From: Buddleja alternifolia
Taxonomy: Eukaryota; Streptophyta; Magnoliopsida; Lamiales; Scrophulariaceae
NCBI GenBank assembly: GCA_019426215.1
Contig: CM033399.1
Location: 24,127,022 to 24,191,021, forward strand
Direction: 5' to 3'
Length of the DNA stretch: 64,000 nt
In this document: piece by piece, positions 46,162 through 56,652 of the stretch
Numbering within the stretch: position 1 is the first letter of the stretch
Layout: each line of letters starts with the position of its first letter
Program-made: the position numbers and the translations under genes
Notes under the pieces: model-generated
Databases searched by the model: none
What the model was told of the DNA's origin: nothing
The model's input: the letters and a program-made list of their open reading frames with translations, nothing else

Positions 46162-49100
46162 ATGCAGGTACCTAGAGCCAACACCGATACCTCAATTTGG
46201 TACATAGATAGTGGGTCGTCGAGACATATGACTGGATCAAAGGATCTCTTGATCAACTATCGTGCAACCAATGGTCCTCAAGTTATATTCGGTGATAATT
46301 CTAAAGGTAAAACTAAAGGTATAGGTATCATGCATAGGGGGAACATCATGATCAATGATGTATACTATGTTGAGGGTCTTAAACATAATCTCCTAAGCAT
46401 AAGTCAATTTTGTGATAAAGGCTTTGAAATTAAATTTTCTAGTGACTTGTGCGAGATAATCGATGTTAAGACAGGATCTACTAAATTAAAAGGAAGAAGA
46501 ACAAACAATGTATACTTAGTAGATTGGGATTCAACAGTAGATAACAACCCTACATGTTTCGTAGCTAAGAATCAAAATGAATTGGGTTGGTTATGGCATA
46601 GAAAAATGAATCACCTCAACTTTAAGGCAATCTCTCAATTAATATCGCTAAATCTTGTAGAGGGATTACCTAGGGGTTCCTTTAATAAAGATCGCTTATG
46701 TGATGCTTGTCAAATGGGTAAGCAAGTTAAATCATCTTTTAAGAAGAAGCTTTATCTATCCACATCTAGAATACTTGAATTACTGCATTTAGATTTGTTT
46801 GGTCCTATTCAAATCATGAGCGTTAGTGGTAAAAAGTATTCACTAGTAATAGTTGATGATTTCTCACGCTATACATGGGTAGAATTTTTAGCATCTAAAG
46901 ATGAAACTAGTGCCAAGCTCACCTCTCTAATTCGTCAACTACAAAACTCAAAAGATCTAAAAGTGACAAGAATTAAAAGTGATAGAGGGACTGAATTTAC
47001 TAACCATATTGTTGAGAAATTTTGTAAAGACTTTGGAATACTTCATGAGTATTCAGCGCCTAGAACACCTCAACAAAATGGAGTTGCCGAGCGACGGAAC
47101 AGAACGCTTAAAGAAGCCGCTAGGACTATGTTAGCCGAGTCTAAGCTGCCTCAAACGTTTTGGGCCGAAGCTATCAATACTGCTTGCTACACTCAGAACC
47201 GGTGTATGATCAACAAGCAACATGAAAAGACTCCATATGAGTTATGGAAGGGACGTAAGCCAAATGTTTCATACTTTCATGTATTTGGTTCAAAATGTTT
47301 CATTCATAACAATGGATCCCAAAGCCTAAAGACATTTGATCCTAAAGCAGATGAAGGAATCTTTCTAGGCTACGCCAAAAATGGAAAGAGCTTTCGCATC
47401 TTAAATAAGATCAAATCGAAGGTTGAAGAATCCATTCATGTTGTGTTCGATGATGCTAACCAAGAACCGAGTAAGGTTAATATTAATGATGCAGGAATTG
47501 AAGATTTATCTCAACAAGCGTCACAAATCAATCTTTGTGATGATAGTGATATTGATGAAGATAATGAAATCATTGTACCTAATCCTAAGATTACTCGTAA
47601 AGATATCAATGATGATATTGCAAGAAACGCTGATGATCATGAAGGGAATGTTCATCAAGAGCAAACTCAAACTGTAAACACTGAAGCGCCTACGCAAGGA
47701 ATTGGTCAAGCGCCTGCACAGCGTAACCAAGCGTTAGATCAATCTCTTAACCCGTTCCAACCAGACAGAAAATGGCTCAGAGACCATCCACCAGAACTAA
47801 TTATTGGAGATATTGGAGCACCTGTTAGAACCAGAGCCGCTACAATAAATGAGGCCATGTTTGCAAGCTTCCTATCTCAAATGGAACCAAAGAAAGTGGA
47901 TGAAGCGCTTAACGATCCAAGTTGGATTGAAGCCATGCAAGAAGAGCTAAATCAGTTTGAAAGAAATAAGGTATGGACGCTAGTACCAAGGCCAACTCAC
48001 CAAGGAGTTATTGGGACTAGATGGGTTTATAGAAACAAAATGGATGAGAATGGTACTGTAATTAGAAACAAAGCAAGACTTGTAGCACAAGGATACTGTC
48101 AAGAAGAGGGTATCGACTTCGATGAGACATACGCTCCTGTCGCCCGTCTTGAAGCTATTCGGATGTTTCTAGCGTTTGCAGCATTTAAAAAATTTACATT
48201 GTATCAAATGGACGTAAAGAGTGCATTTCTGAATGGTAAACTCCAAGAAGAAGTATATGTGGAGCAACCACCAGGATTCATCAACAACCATGGGAAAAGT
48301 ATGGTTTACAAATTGGACAAGGCACTTTATGGTCTTAAGCAAGCACCAAGAGCATGGTATGACACTCTTTCTATCTTCCTTATAGGTAAAGGCTTTTCAA
48401 AAGGCAGCGTTGACACAACGTTATTCAAAATTACCCATAATGGAGATATTCTCTTAGTTCAAATTTATGTTGATGACATTATATTTGGATCTACCAATAA
48501 GCGCCTATGTGAGAAATTTTCGAAAATGATGCAAGATCAATTTGAAATGAGCATGATGGGTGAATTAACTTTCTTCCTAGGATTACAAGTTAAACAACTC
48601 CCTAATGGCATATTTATAAACCAAACTAAATATACTAGAGATATGATCAAGAAATTTGTTATGGAAAATGCATCACCTTCCAAAATTCCAATGAGCCAAA
48701 CGCTTAAGCTAGATAGAGATGATAATGGAAAGAAAATTGATATCACTAACTATAGAGGTATTATTGGATCACTTCTTTATCTTACAGCTAGTAGACCTGA
48801 TATTATGTTCTCGGTATGCATGTGTGCACGATTTCAAGCTGATCCTAGAGAATCACACTTAATTGCTGCTAAAAGGATCCTTAAGTACCTAAAAGGCACA
48901 CAAAATGTGGGCTTATAGTATCCTAGGGATTCTCCTTTTGAACTAATTGGTTATTCAGATGCAGATTTTGCAGGATGCAAAATAGATAGAAAAAGTACTA
49001 GTGGAACATGTCAATTTCTAGGTGATAGACTAATTTCATGGCATAGTAAGAAGCAACAGTCCATCGCTACTTCCACCGCTGAAGCTGAGTATGTAGCCGC

Positions 49101-49413
49101 TGGAAGCTGTTGTGCACAGATCCTTTGGATGAGGCAACAACTTAGAGACTATGGAATAATCTTAGATCCAACTCCTATCCATTGTGACAATCAAAGCGCC
49201 TTAGCAATGACTCAAAATCCAGTTCATCACTCTAGAACCAAACACATTGACATTCACTATCACTTTCTACGTGACCACGTTCAAAAGAAAGATATCTCCA
49301 TGCACTTCATTGGTACAGAAAAGCAACTGGCAGATATCTTCACCAAAGCGCTCAACGAACAACGTTTTCTCACTTTAAGAAGTGAACTAGGTATGATTGA
49401 TCTAAATGCTTAA
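46162..49413 (+). pseudogene. pol: S2 copia pol, one nonsense codon
   Basis: 1,083 residues in one frame: protease ([13 protein letters not shown], catalytic Asp at about 16), GAG-pre-integrase and zinc finger (WLWHRKMNH...CDAC, about 145-190), integrase core (D in DLFGPI, D in KSDRGTEF, E in NGVAERRN), reverse transcriptase ([21 protein letters not shown] at about 770) and RNase H ([25 protein letters not shown]). TAG at 48916-48918 replaces a Trp codon (TGG in S1 and S3) at the RT-RNase H border, so translation would stop before RNase H. The frame begins at or before the CAG at 46165. In S2 an ATG happens to lie just upstream. Confidence 0.93.
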
Positions 49414-50590
49414 TCATTCGAAACATCATACTTTTGTTAGGCATGAAATTTAAGGGGAATTCACTTTATTTTATGTAATTTATGGGGAACCTACATAGGG
49501 GGAACCTTAAAAGAACTAACTATATTTAAGTGAATATGACCAAAAATGTTTTTCCTTGCATCGGTCATACGCACTTAGCATCATACACTTAAATCATTCG
49601 GACGCTTATTACACAAATCTTTCTTAGCGTCTGTGCTACTTTCAAAACACTAAACGCTTAAGCTTATTCCCAGTCAAGCGCTTAGTAAAATGTATTTCAA
49701 ATGAAGCGTACCTTACCCGACGCTAAACAAAAATTAATGGATTAGTCAATCAATGCAATTAATGCTGACTTGACATCTCTTATTTTTGTTCAAGAAAACC
49801 CAAGGGTACTCATTGTTTTTTTCAAAAAGTTGGTTCAGCTTATGTACACGTGTAAATACACTCACCATGTATTCTGGGCGACTACATCTAACGCTGAATA
49901 TTTTAAAATTATACTCTAAAGTAAACACTGACACCAACAGTATGTTGTCATTTATCGAAATCAGTGTGAGAAAAATATTCCATCTTCACATATAAATGTT
50001 AAACTTTTCATTATTGCACACAAGCGTCAAAAGATTGTAAACAATGTGCTTGAACGCTCAATCATAAAAAGGGATTTGGGAAGAATTTCAAATTTGTCGA
50101 GCGTCAATATAAAACATCCTTGCAAATAATAAAGTATGACGAGCGTCAAATTTCTGATAAAACAAAATCATATCCACACGCTCCAAATAATCAAAAATTG
50201 GCGGGCACTTACATAGTTCTTCAAAATGATGGCTCTCAAACAGTCTGTGATGGTATACGTGTCAACATTTCACACGCGCGTGTATCACACTTAAACTCTG
50301 AATCGTCTTATTTCAAATCTCTACTCGGACTTCAAAAAAATTATATGTGGGAGTTACCAAATGTAACTGTGCCTACCTTTTAAAATTCACGTCCACAGTT
50401 ATCTTGCTCAAAGACTGAGATCTAATTGATTTCCACGTGTCAAAATCCTAACAAAGAGAGAAAACACAAATTCAAAACTATGTTGCTAAAAACTAATTTT
50501 GTGCAGAAAAGAACCCATTTCTACTCAAACTCTCTGCAAAAATCTCTCTCTCTCTAAAAGCAAAAATCTCTCAATCACTCTTTATCAAAA
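49414..50590. other. S2 pol-ORF3 spacer
   Basis: 1,177 bp without a supported ORF. It contains the purine stretch TTTAAGGGGAATTCACTT (about 49449), ACGCGCGTGT near 50275, a G-box-like CCACGTGTC near 50432, and a CT microsatellite (about 50541-50556) just before the ORF3 ATG. Equivalent spacers are in S1 and S3. Confidence 0.65.
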
Positions 50591-53500
50591 ATGGCACCCA
50601 AGAAATCTCCTGCTACGTCTACTGACAAAGTATTCAAGGTAACCGAGGGTCTCGTGGTGGACTGGAAGTTCTTATACGAACAAAACCAAATTGACCTATC
50701 GGAGATGATGGACTCTGTTGCCGAGGCTGGGCTCCAGAAGTTCCTAACCAGATATTCATACATCTTTCCTGGTGAAGTCGATCACTTCTGGAGAAATGCT
50801 AAACTGTCAGAAGACGAGACTTCCATCTCTTGTCTATTTCCTATCTCCAAGAAAGAATCCAAGTCATTGACTCTTTCTGCCACCACAATCGCTCATAACT
50901 TCACCCTATCGAACGAAGGAGCAACCTTGGACACCATCACTGACGAACAAATTGAAGAAGTATGGGTCAGAATCCAAGCGTATGATGATGTTCCGTACAA
51001 ACAGTACTTCGAAAAGAAAGATATCGTCAACAGATATCGTGTCTTGGCTGATTTCTGCAGCAAAAACATTGAATGCAGAGTGGGCACTTTTGACAAGATT
51101 AACCCGTTGCAATTTCGCATGATGACCGCCATCCTGCTAAACATCAAAATTAACTGGAGCGCCTATGTGTTCAGCAGATTCAAGGACTGTCTGCGTACTT
51201 CAAACAAACCTTACGGTTTAGTTCTCAGTGACCTGCTATTCAGAGCAGAATGTACATCTTCGGCTGGATTTACTGTGGCCAAACACAAATTTTATGGGCC
51301 AAGAATCATTCAGAATCTTTTTAACCCACCAAAGATCGGAGGTGCGGCCAGACCTCTCTCTGAGCGCCAAGTTGTGCGTGAAGCGTCAGACGAGGAGGCT
51401 GAGCGTCCAGCTCCAGAGGAAGCTAAGCGTTCCACTCCAAAGCAAGCCGTGAAACGCCCGGCTGTTATCAAAAAGAGGGCTACCCGAAAGTCCAAGGCTC
51501 AACCTATTCCATCTCCTCCACAGGATGATGAAGCTACGGATGACGATGAAGAAGACAAGATTCCTCTCGTAAGCCGAAGAAAACTGGAAAAAGTACTTAA
51601 AAACATAGACTTCGAAGAACCTAATGTTGCACCCACTCAAGCGCCACCGGCTGAAGGGGTGAACGTGAAGCGTATCTTCAAGAAACGCAGAGGACTACGC
51701 AAGCGTCAAGTCGATGTTACTCCTCCAGAGCCTGAGACTACTGAGCCAAGCGCTCAAGCTACTATTGCTGTTGAGACTAGCTCTCAGGGTAAGTTTATTT
51801 CTTCCCACAGCAGTTTCTTACCTACTTATGTAGAAGATCCTCCCCTTATAGAGGATATCTGTTATACAGCTCTTCCTCTAGCCGCTGTTCAAGCGCCCAG
51901 TGATGTCCATCTGGATGTCGATATGACAGATGTTGTCGCCATCGCTCATGCAGCCGCCACAGAATTTGCAGGCTTAGAGCTTGATGAACCTGATGTTCCA
52001 GAGGTTCCACTACTACTCACTCTCCCATCTACAACCGAGGCACGCTCAGACGATCAGAGCGACGCTGACGAAATTATCATTCACCGAAACTTCTTTCAGC
52101 TGGATCCTCTAAAGACAATTGATCACTCAGTTGACTATCTACCCCCAGCGCCCGAAGAAGACTTCTTTCCTACCGGATATAATGAAGACAGTCTTATAAA
52201 TGCGGAGAATGATATCGTCAAACTTATTAAGTTTGATCTCACTGTCCGAGATACCTTGCTCACCTCAGCGCCCCCGCGACAGGTTCAAGAAAGAAAGACC
52301 CCAAGAGCAGATGTTGATCTGGCCTATTATCGAGAGTACGGGCACAGCAAACCAACTGGTCTTGCTCTCAGAGATTTCAACATACGAATCTATGACCGTG
52401 CTTATGGACTCATCAATCCCACTGAGAAGCTCTTAAACAGAGAAGGCTACTCTCACTCCTCAACTCTCGTAAACAGTCCTGCAAATATGTTTTCAGCTAA
52501 TCCGCTCCGTTTATGGACGAATAAAGGTGTACATGTCGGAGACCGTCCAGCGTCTATCCTTGATATGATTCAGACAGAAGCTGATGCTTATTTTGATAGC
52601 GTTTGGAACGCTAATTATGAACCAGACAAGCATCGCTTTGAGGCAATCCGAGATATTCACCAGCAAGGATTTCGAGCTATCCTTAATGCAGGGACTGAGT
52701 ACTGCATGACTGAAGTGAATTGGGCTGAAGCGTATGTTGGGAGCAAATACAAATTCGAAGAGTTGGTCAGTGATCCTCATCTCTTCAGCGCCTGTATACA
52801 TGATAAGAAGCGAAAATTTGCTCAATATTGCTTACAGAAGCGTCAAAGGAGAATTGGGTCAGTATTGAGGCTGCCTCTGATTCGTCAACACACTGAGCAG
52901 TCCTTACGCGTAGCGTTGCACAGATTTGCAAACACTCCTCTACGATTTGACACTCAAGCGTCTTCCAGCGACAGTTCTTCACCATCTTGCTTGAATTTCA
53001 CTTCAAGTGACTGTGACGACAACTTTCGACTGATGATCAAGCTCATGACTCCCCTCGCTCACTTTGACAGAGTCTTCACAGCCAACCTGCGCTCATGGAA
53101 TGGATCCCGGATAAACTCCTTCACCGGCTATCCACTCCTTCCCTCCATCCGACAGGAAGTTCATAGTCACTATGACTTCGTCTTATCTTCACTGGAAAGA
53201 AACCAAGCGCTTGCCCAAGCTGTCTACCCCTATTTGGAAGAATACTACACAAGTTATGTTCATGAATCTCAGAAACTGAACGCTCTTCCAACGGACAGGC
53301 TGATTGGTTTTTCTCAACATTACTGCTCTGATGCTATCTTTTCCATCAGCCGAGCGCCTTCCAGAATCTTTCCCAATCACGTACTGGATATCCTTAGGCC
53401 AATGTACATTAGGGCCATGGATAGTCCACTTCGCACCTTCATTCAAGGTACTTACCTTCCTACTCTACACTTGAATGAACTTCTACAGAGTGCTACATAT

Positions 53501-54664
53501 CCATATGCAGATGAGCCATTTTTCGGCATGGACTTCAACTTTACGGACTTTAGCCGTATCGAATCAGTCATTGTTGAAGCGCCAATTGAAAGGATAGATG
53601 CACTGCCAGCGTCACCCATTGCCGAAGCGCCTGTTGAAAGGTTGCATGTCTCGCCAGCGCCCATTATTGCTGAGGACTCCACAGATCAACCTCAAGCGCC
53701 TATTCCTGTTGACAGTCCATCTGCTTCTGACTCTACTGCTTCCACAAAGTCTATTATTGACCCGGAGCTTCAAGGGACCGTGTTTGACCCTGCTTATCAA
53801 GTCCCAATGGAATCACTCAAACACACGTCTCGCTTCAAGCTTCCCGTTAATCCTGCGGTTTCTTCTGCTCAAGCGACCATGACTGAAGGCCTTAAGAAAT
53901 TTCAGCAAATGGCTGACGCTACTCAGGCGAGTCACCTGGCCTTGAAAGAAGACATTATCAACCGCTTCACTACTCTAGAGACCTCTCTGACAGACGCTAC
54001 TCAAGCCCAACTCCTGGTCATGAAAGAACATTTCGATCAGCGTCTTAACACTCTTGAGGCCTCTGTCGCTCAGATTGCTACTCAAATCAGTCTCCTTACT
54101 CAGCATTTTATGCCGACTGATGATGGCAACAAGGGGGAAGAGAAGAAGAAAGGGGAGAAGAGGAAAACTTCAACATCAAGCGCTCAAGATCCTCCTCCGC
54201 CGCCCAAGCGTCAACATACTCCCACTCCTCCTCCTATACAAAATAAAAAGCAAGATCCCTATCCATCTTGGGTAACCACTTTTGCCCCTACTGGAGCGCC
54301 CAGTAAAAGAGAAACTCCAAGAGCGCTCTATCCAGATCTTCCAGTACCTTCCAGAGCACTGCTTGAGCAGTTTGACATCCCTCTTTCCAGAGCGTCCATT
54401 CCAGAATCTACCAATCCAGAAAAAGTAGTTGCGGAAAGGAAGATGTCTGATCTAAATCGAACCTTCAGAATCTGCTTAAGGTATATGGGTATTGACCCAG
54501 ATGAATGGGATAAGCATTACGTCGCTTTCAAACAAAAGCAAGTAGATGAAAACAAGTATATAATCAATAAAGATCATGATGTGATGATGACATTAGAAGA
54601 TCAAATAACTAAGGCAATCCGCGCAGAAATGACCAAGAGATACAAGATCAAGTCACGATCTTGA
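50591..54664 (+). CDS. S2 ORF3: large accessory protein, intact
   Basis: 1,357 codons without interruption, starting MAPKKSPATSTDKVFKVTEG. The start is supported by the same MAPKK start in S1 and S3. Regions: N-terminal conserved domain (about 15-255; VDWKFLYEQNQID, VGTFDKINPLQFRMMTAILL, KPYGLVLSDLLFRA); Lys/Arg, Glu and Pro-rich stretch with possible nuclear signals (about 265-400; KKRATRKSKA, RIFKKRRGLRKRQ); acidic linker; middle conserved domain (about 570-910; DVDLAYYREYGHSKPTG, NPLRLW, EADAYFDSVWNANY, PYLEEYYTSY); Ala/Pro-rich linker; coiled coil (about 1096-1173); basic GNKGEEKKKGEKRK; C-terminal domain (about 1240-1357; EQFDIPLSRASIPE, FRICLRYMGIDPDEWDKHY). No signal peptide or membrane helix is apparent, so an envelope role is not supported. 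Sireviruses often carry a third ORF here, usually shorter. Function unknown. Confidence 0.88.
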   Translation: MAPKKSPATSTDKVFKVTEGLVVDWKFLYEQNQIDLSEMMDSVAEAGLQKFLTRYSYIFPGEVDHFWRNAKLSEDETSISCLFPISKKESKSLTLSATTIAHNFTLSNEGATLDTITDEQIEEVWVRIQAYDDVPYKQYFEKKDIVNRYRVLADFCSKNIECRVGTFDKINPLQFRMMTAILLNIKINWSAYVFSRFKDCLRTSNKPYGLVLSDLLFRAECTSSAGFTVAKHKFYGPRIIQNLFNPPKIGGAARPLSERQVVREASDEEAERPAPEEAKRSTPKQAVKRPAVIKKRATRKSKAQPIPSPPQDDEATDDDEEDKIPLVSRRKLEKVLKNIDFEEPNVAPTQAPPAEGVNVKRIFKKRRGLRKRQVDVTPPEPETTEPSAQATIAVETSSQGKFISSHSSFLPTYVEDPPLIEDICYTALPLAAVQAPSDVHLDVDMTDVVAIAHAAATEFAGLELDEPDVPEVPLLLTLPSTTEARSDDQSDADEIIIHRNFFQLDPLKTIDHSVDYLPPAPEEDFFPTGYNEDSLINAENDIVKLIKFDLTVRDTLLTSAPPRQVQERKTPRADVDLAYYREYGHSKPTGLALRDFNIRIYDRAYGLINPTEKLLNREGYSHSSTLVNSPANMFSANPLRLWTNKGVHVGDRPASILDMIQTEADAYFDSVWNANYEPDKHRFEAIRDIHQQGFRAILNAGTEYCMTEVNWAEAYVGSKYKFEELVSDPHLFSACIHDKKRKFAQYCLQKRQRRIGSVLRLPLIRQHTEQSLRVALHRFANTPLRFDTQASSSDSSSPSCLNFTSSDCDDNFRLMIKLMTPLAHFDRVFTANLRSWNGSRINSFTGYPLLPSIRQEVHSHYDFVLSSLERNQALAQAVYPYLEEYYTSYVHESQKLNALPTDRLIGFSQHYCSDAIFSISRAPSRIFPNHVLDILRPMYIRAMDSPLRTFIQGTYLPTLHLNELLQSATYPYADEPFFGMDFNFTDFSRIESVIVEAPIERIDALPASPIAEAPVERLHVSPAPIIAEDSTDQPQAPIPVDSPSASDSTASTKSIIDPELQGTVFDPAYQVPMESLKHTSRFKLPVNPAVSSAQATMTEGLKKFQQMADATQASHLALKEDIINRFTTLETSLTDATQAQLLVMKEHFDQRLNTLEASVAQIATQISLLTQHFMPTDDGNKGEEKKKGEKRKTSTSSAQDPPPPPKRQHTPTPPPIQNKKQDPYPSWVTTFAPTGAPSKRETPRALYPDLPVPSRALLEQFDIPLSRASIPESTNPEKVVAERKMSDLNRTFRICLRYMGIDPDEWDKHYVAFKQKQVDENKYIINKDHDVMMTLEDQITKAIRAEMTKRYKIKSRS

Positions 54665-54862
54665 TTGTACTTCTGCTTTTCTTGCTTTCATCTCTTCCTT
54701 ATTTCAGTTGTAAAAATGCCTGTACCTTCAATGATATATATAATGCATTTTTTCAGCTGAAACACCTCGTTGAAGCTCAACTAACCTTAACTAACTTACT
54801 AACCAACGCTAATCATTATTTTTGGCCGTCTAACTCTTGAACTATAAAAGAGTAAGTATTGC
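54665..54862. other. S2 3' untranslated region
   Basis: About 200 bp between ORF3 and the PPT hairpin. It includes the conserved TCTAACTCTTGAACTATAAA stretch seen in S1, S3 and S4. Confidence 0.6.
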
Positions 54863-54917
54863 CATCATCAAAAAGGGGAAAATTGTTAGGAATTTCATGT
54901 TAGATGTTTTGATGATG
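54863..54917 (+). promoter_or_regulatory. PPT of S2 within an inverted repeat
   Basis: PPT AAAAAGGGGAAAAT at 54870-54883 abuts TGTTAGG. CATCATCAAAA (54863-54873) pairs exactly with TTTTGATGATG (54907-54917), enclosing a 33-base loop with the PPT and the first LTR bases. Confidence 0.78.
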
Positions 54918-55689
54918 ACAATTAGGATTCCATGTTAGACCCCAAGAAATGTAAAGTATAAAAGCTTTCGTAGAACAAATGTATAAGCGCCTGAAAGCTC
55001 GTGTTTTTATACTAGGCTTGTATTTTTATCTTTATAGAGTTTAGACTAAGAATGTGATACTAAATCACTAGAAGAATTCTGTGTGAGTCTACCAAGTGAT
55101 GAAGTTGAAGATCAAGCGTCTGAAGGAACAGTAAAGATAAAGATTAGTCTCAAGCGTCCGTCAAACGCTAAAAGACTATCCCAGGTTACGAACTCAGCGC
55201 TCAAGATTTGTTATGGACCTTAGACCAAGTACTTAACACTAAGTCAATGATAGAATTCTGAGTGAGTCTATCAAAGATAAAGTGAAAGGTCAAGCGTCTA
55301 AAAATCGGGCAAAGATTGTGACCTTTCTCAAGCGTCTGATTAACAAAGAAGGCTACTTTCAAAAAGCCTAAACTCCAAAGGCTCAAGCGTCTAGTTCTCC
55401 AAGCGTAACCTGAAGATTCAAATCCAAGTTATCAAAGATGCATGAATCAACGGAAATTATTCCCAAACGGAAATAAGACAAGATGCATCAAAAGCTGGAT
55501 AAGTGCTATTAAAATATAAGCACTACAACTTATGGGCAAGCCATATCTTTGACCGAGACTGTCAGATTTATGAAACCAAGACCATGCCTAACCAATTAAA
55601 TATACCCAAAGTTAGGATTGTCAGAACTCATGGAATGTTTAGGGAAACGAGATTCCAACCGTGTCCAACGGACAAAATCTCAAAACAAA

Positions 55690-55699
55690 CTATAAATAA
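55690..55699 (+). promoter_or_regulatory. TATA box in S2 3' LTR
   Basis: CTATAAATAA, the same as in the 5' LTR. Transcription from it would read toward S3 ORF3 in antisense. Confidence 0.6.
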
Positions 55700-56479
55700 C
55701 CTTTTCAGCAAAAGTGACACAAGGTAATACATATAGATAAACATTTGGACGTAAAAACAAGAAAGGGGTCCCAAACTTTGCTGAATTTATTTGAGAGAAA
55801 AAGCTTATAAACTCCAGAGCTGAAATCCTTTAAGCTTCTCAAATACATTCCTAGACAGTCACCCATATTTCAAACCTCTTTTTAAGAAGAACCTACACTA
55901 CTATTGAGATATCTCCAAGTTGTTTGAACTTTCCAAAAACAAACAAACACGTGACCAAAACCATCAACACCTTTCATCTGAGTGAGAAAGCTTGTTGACT
56001 TACAAGCAATATTTTTGTGTAAAAGAAGCTTGTGGAAGAAGATCTCTATTGGAGCTGAAATCTGTGTGACCAAGGGGTTCCGAGATCAAGCGTAACTTGC
56101 ACCATTTCTGAGTGAAAGAAGCAAGGGGATAGAAGGTCTTTAGTGGAGCTGAAATCTGTGTGACCAAGGAGTTCCGAGATCATATCCAATCTCCCTCTAT
56201 TTTGTAGAAGTCTCTGTGTGACTCTTCGATAATCATCATAGTGGAAAACCTCCCTGATAAAAGGAGAAGAAGGACGTAGCTGGGATTACATCACCCAGTG
56301 AACCTTATAAATATCCTGTGTCATTTACTGCTTTAACTATTTACTGTTTTATTGCTTTACTATTCATATTGCATATACTTTGATAAAGTTTTAAAACAAC
56401 TAAGCGACTACTTTTGATTAACAAATCGAACGCTAAGCTATAAAATACTTCCGCTGTGCTAACCCTGATTTAGTGACTA

Positions 56480-56592
56480 AACTCTGCCCTACTTTGGTAA
56501 GCGTTGAAATCACCAAGTCTAAGTTAACTTTTCCCAAGCGCTTGAAACTAGCGCTTAACTCTGCCCTACTTTGGTAAGCGTTGAAATCACCA
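56480..56592 (+). repeat. 36-bp direct repeat in S2 3' LTR
   Basis: Copies at 56480-56515 and 56557-56592 (start AACTCTGCCCTACTTTGG). The 5' LTR has only the first copy. Confidence 0.9.
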
Positions 56593-56652
56593 GGGTCTAT
56601 TCAACCCCCCCCCCCCTTCTAGACCCTTAACATATACCACTTGGGACCAACA

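Larger units (their letters stand above)
41983..56652 (+). mobile_element. S2: young Sirevirus (Ty1/copia)
   Basis: A complete 14.7-kb element: 5' LTR 41983-43817, primer site 43820-43834, gag 43930-46148, pol 46162-49413, ORF3 50591-54664, PPT 54870-54883, 3' LTR 54884-56652. I count about eight substitutions between LTRs over 1.7 kb, far fewer than in S1. There is no 5-bp duplication: the left flank ends GGACT and the right begins AGTGA. About 286 bp of S3 ORF3 is missing between the flanks. Damage is limited to one frameshift at the gag end and one nonsense codon in RNase H. LTRs and ORFs are a different subfamily from S1 and S3. Confidence 0.95.
54884..56652 (+). repeat. 3' LTR of S2
   Basis: 1,769 bp, 66 bp shorter than the 5' LTR. 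From about 56557 a 36-bp copy of 56480-56515 replaces roughly 100 bp present in the 5' LTR. A TATA box is at 55690-55699. Confidence 0.95.

Noticed and set aside
50591..54664. Calling ORF3 a viral-type envelope gene
   Set aside because: Position fits Sirevirus envelope-like ORFs, but I see no signal peptide, transmembrane helix or cleavage site. The coiled coil alone is not enough.
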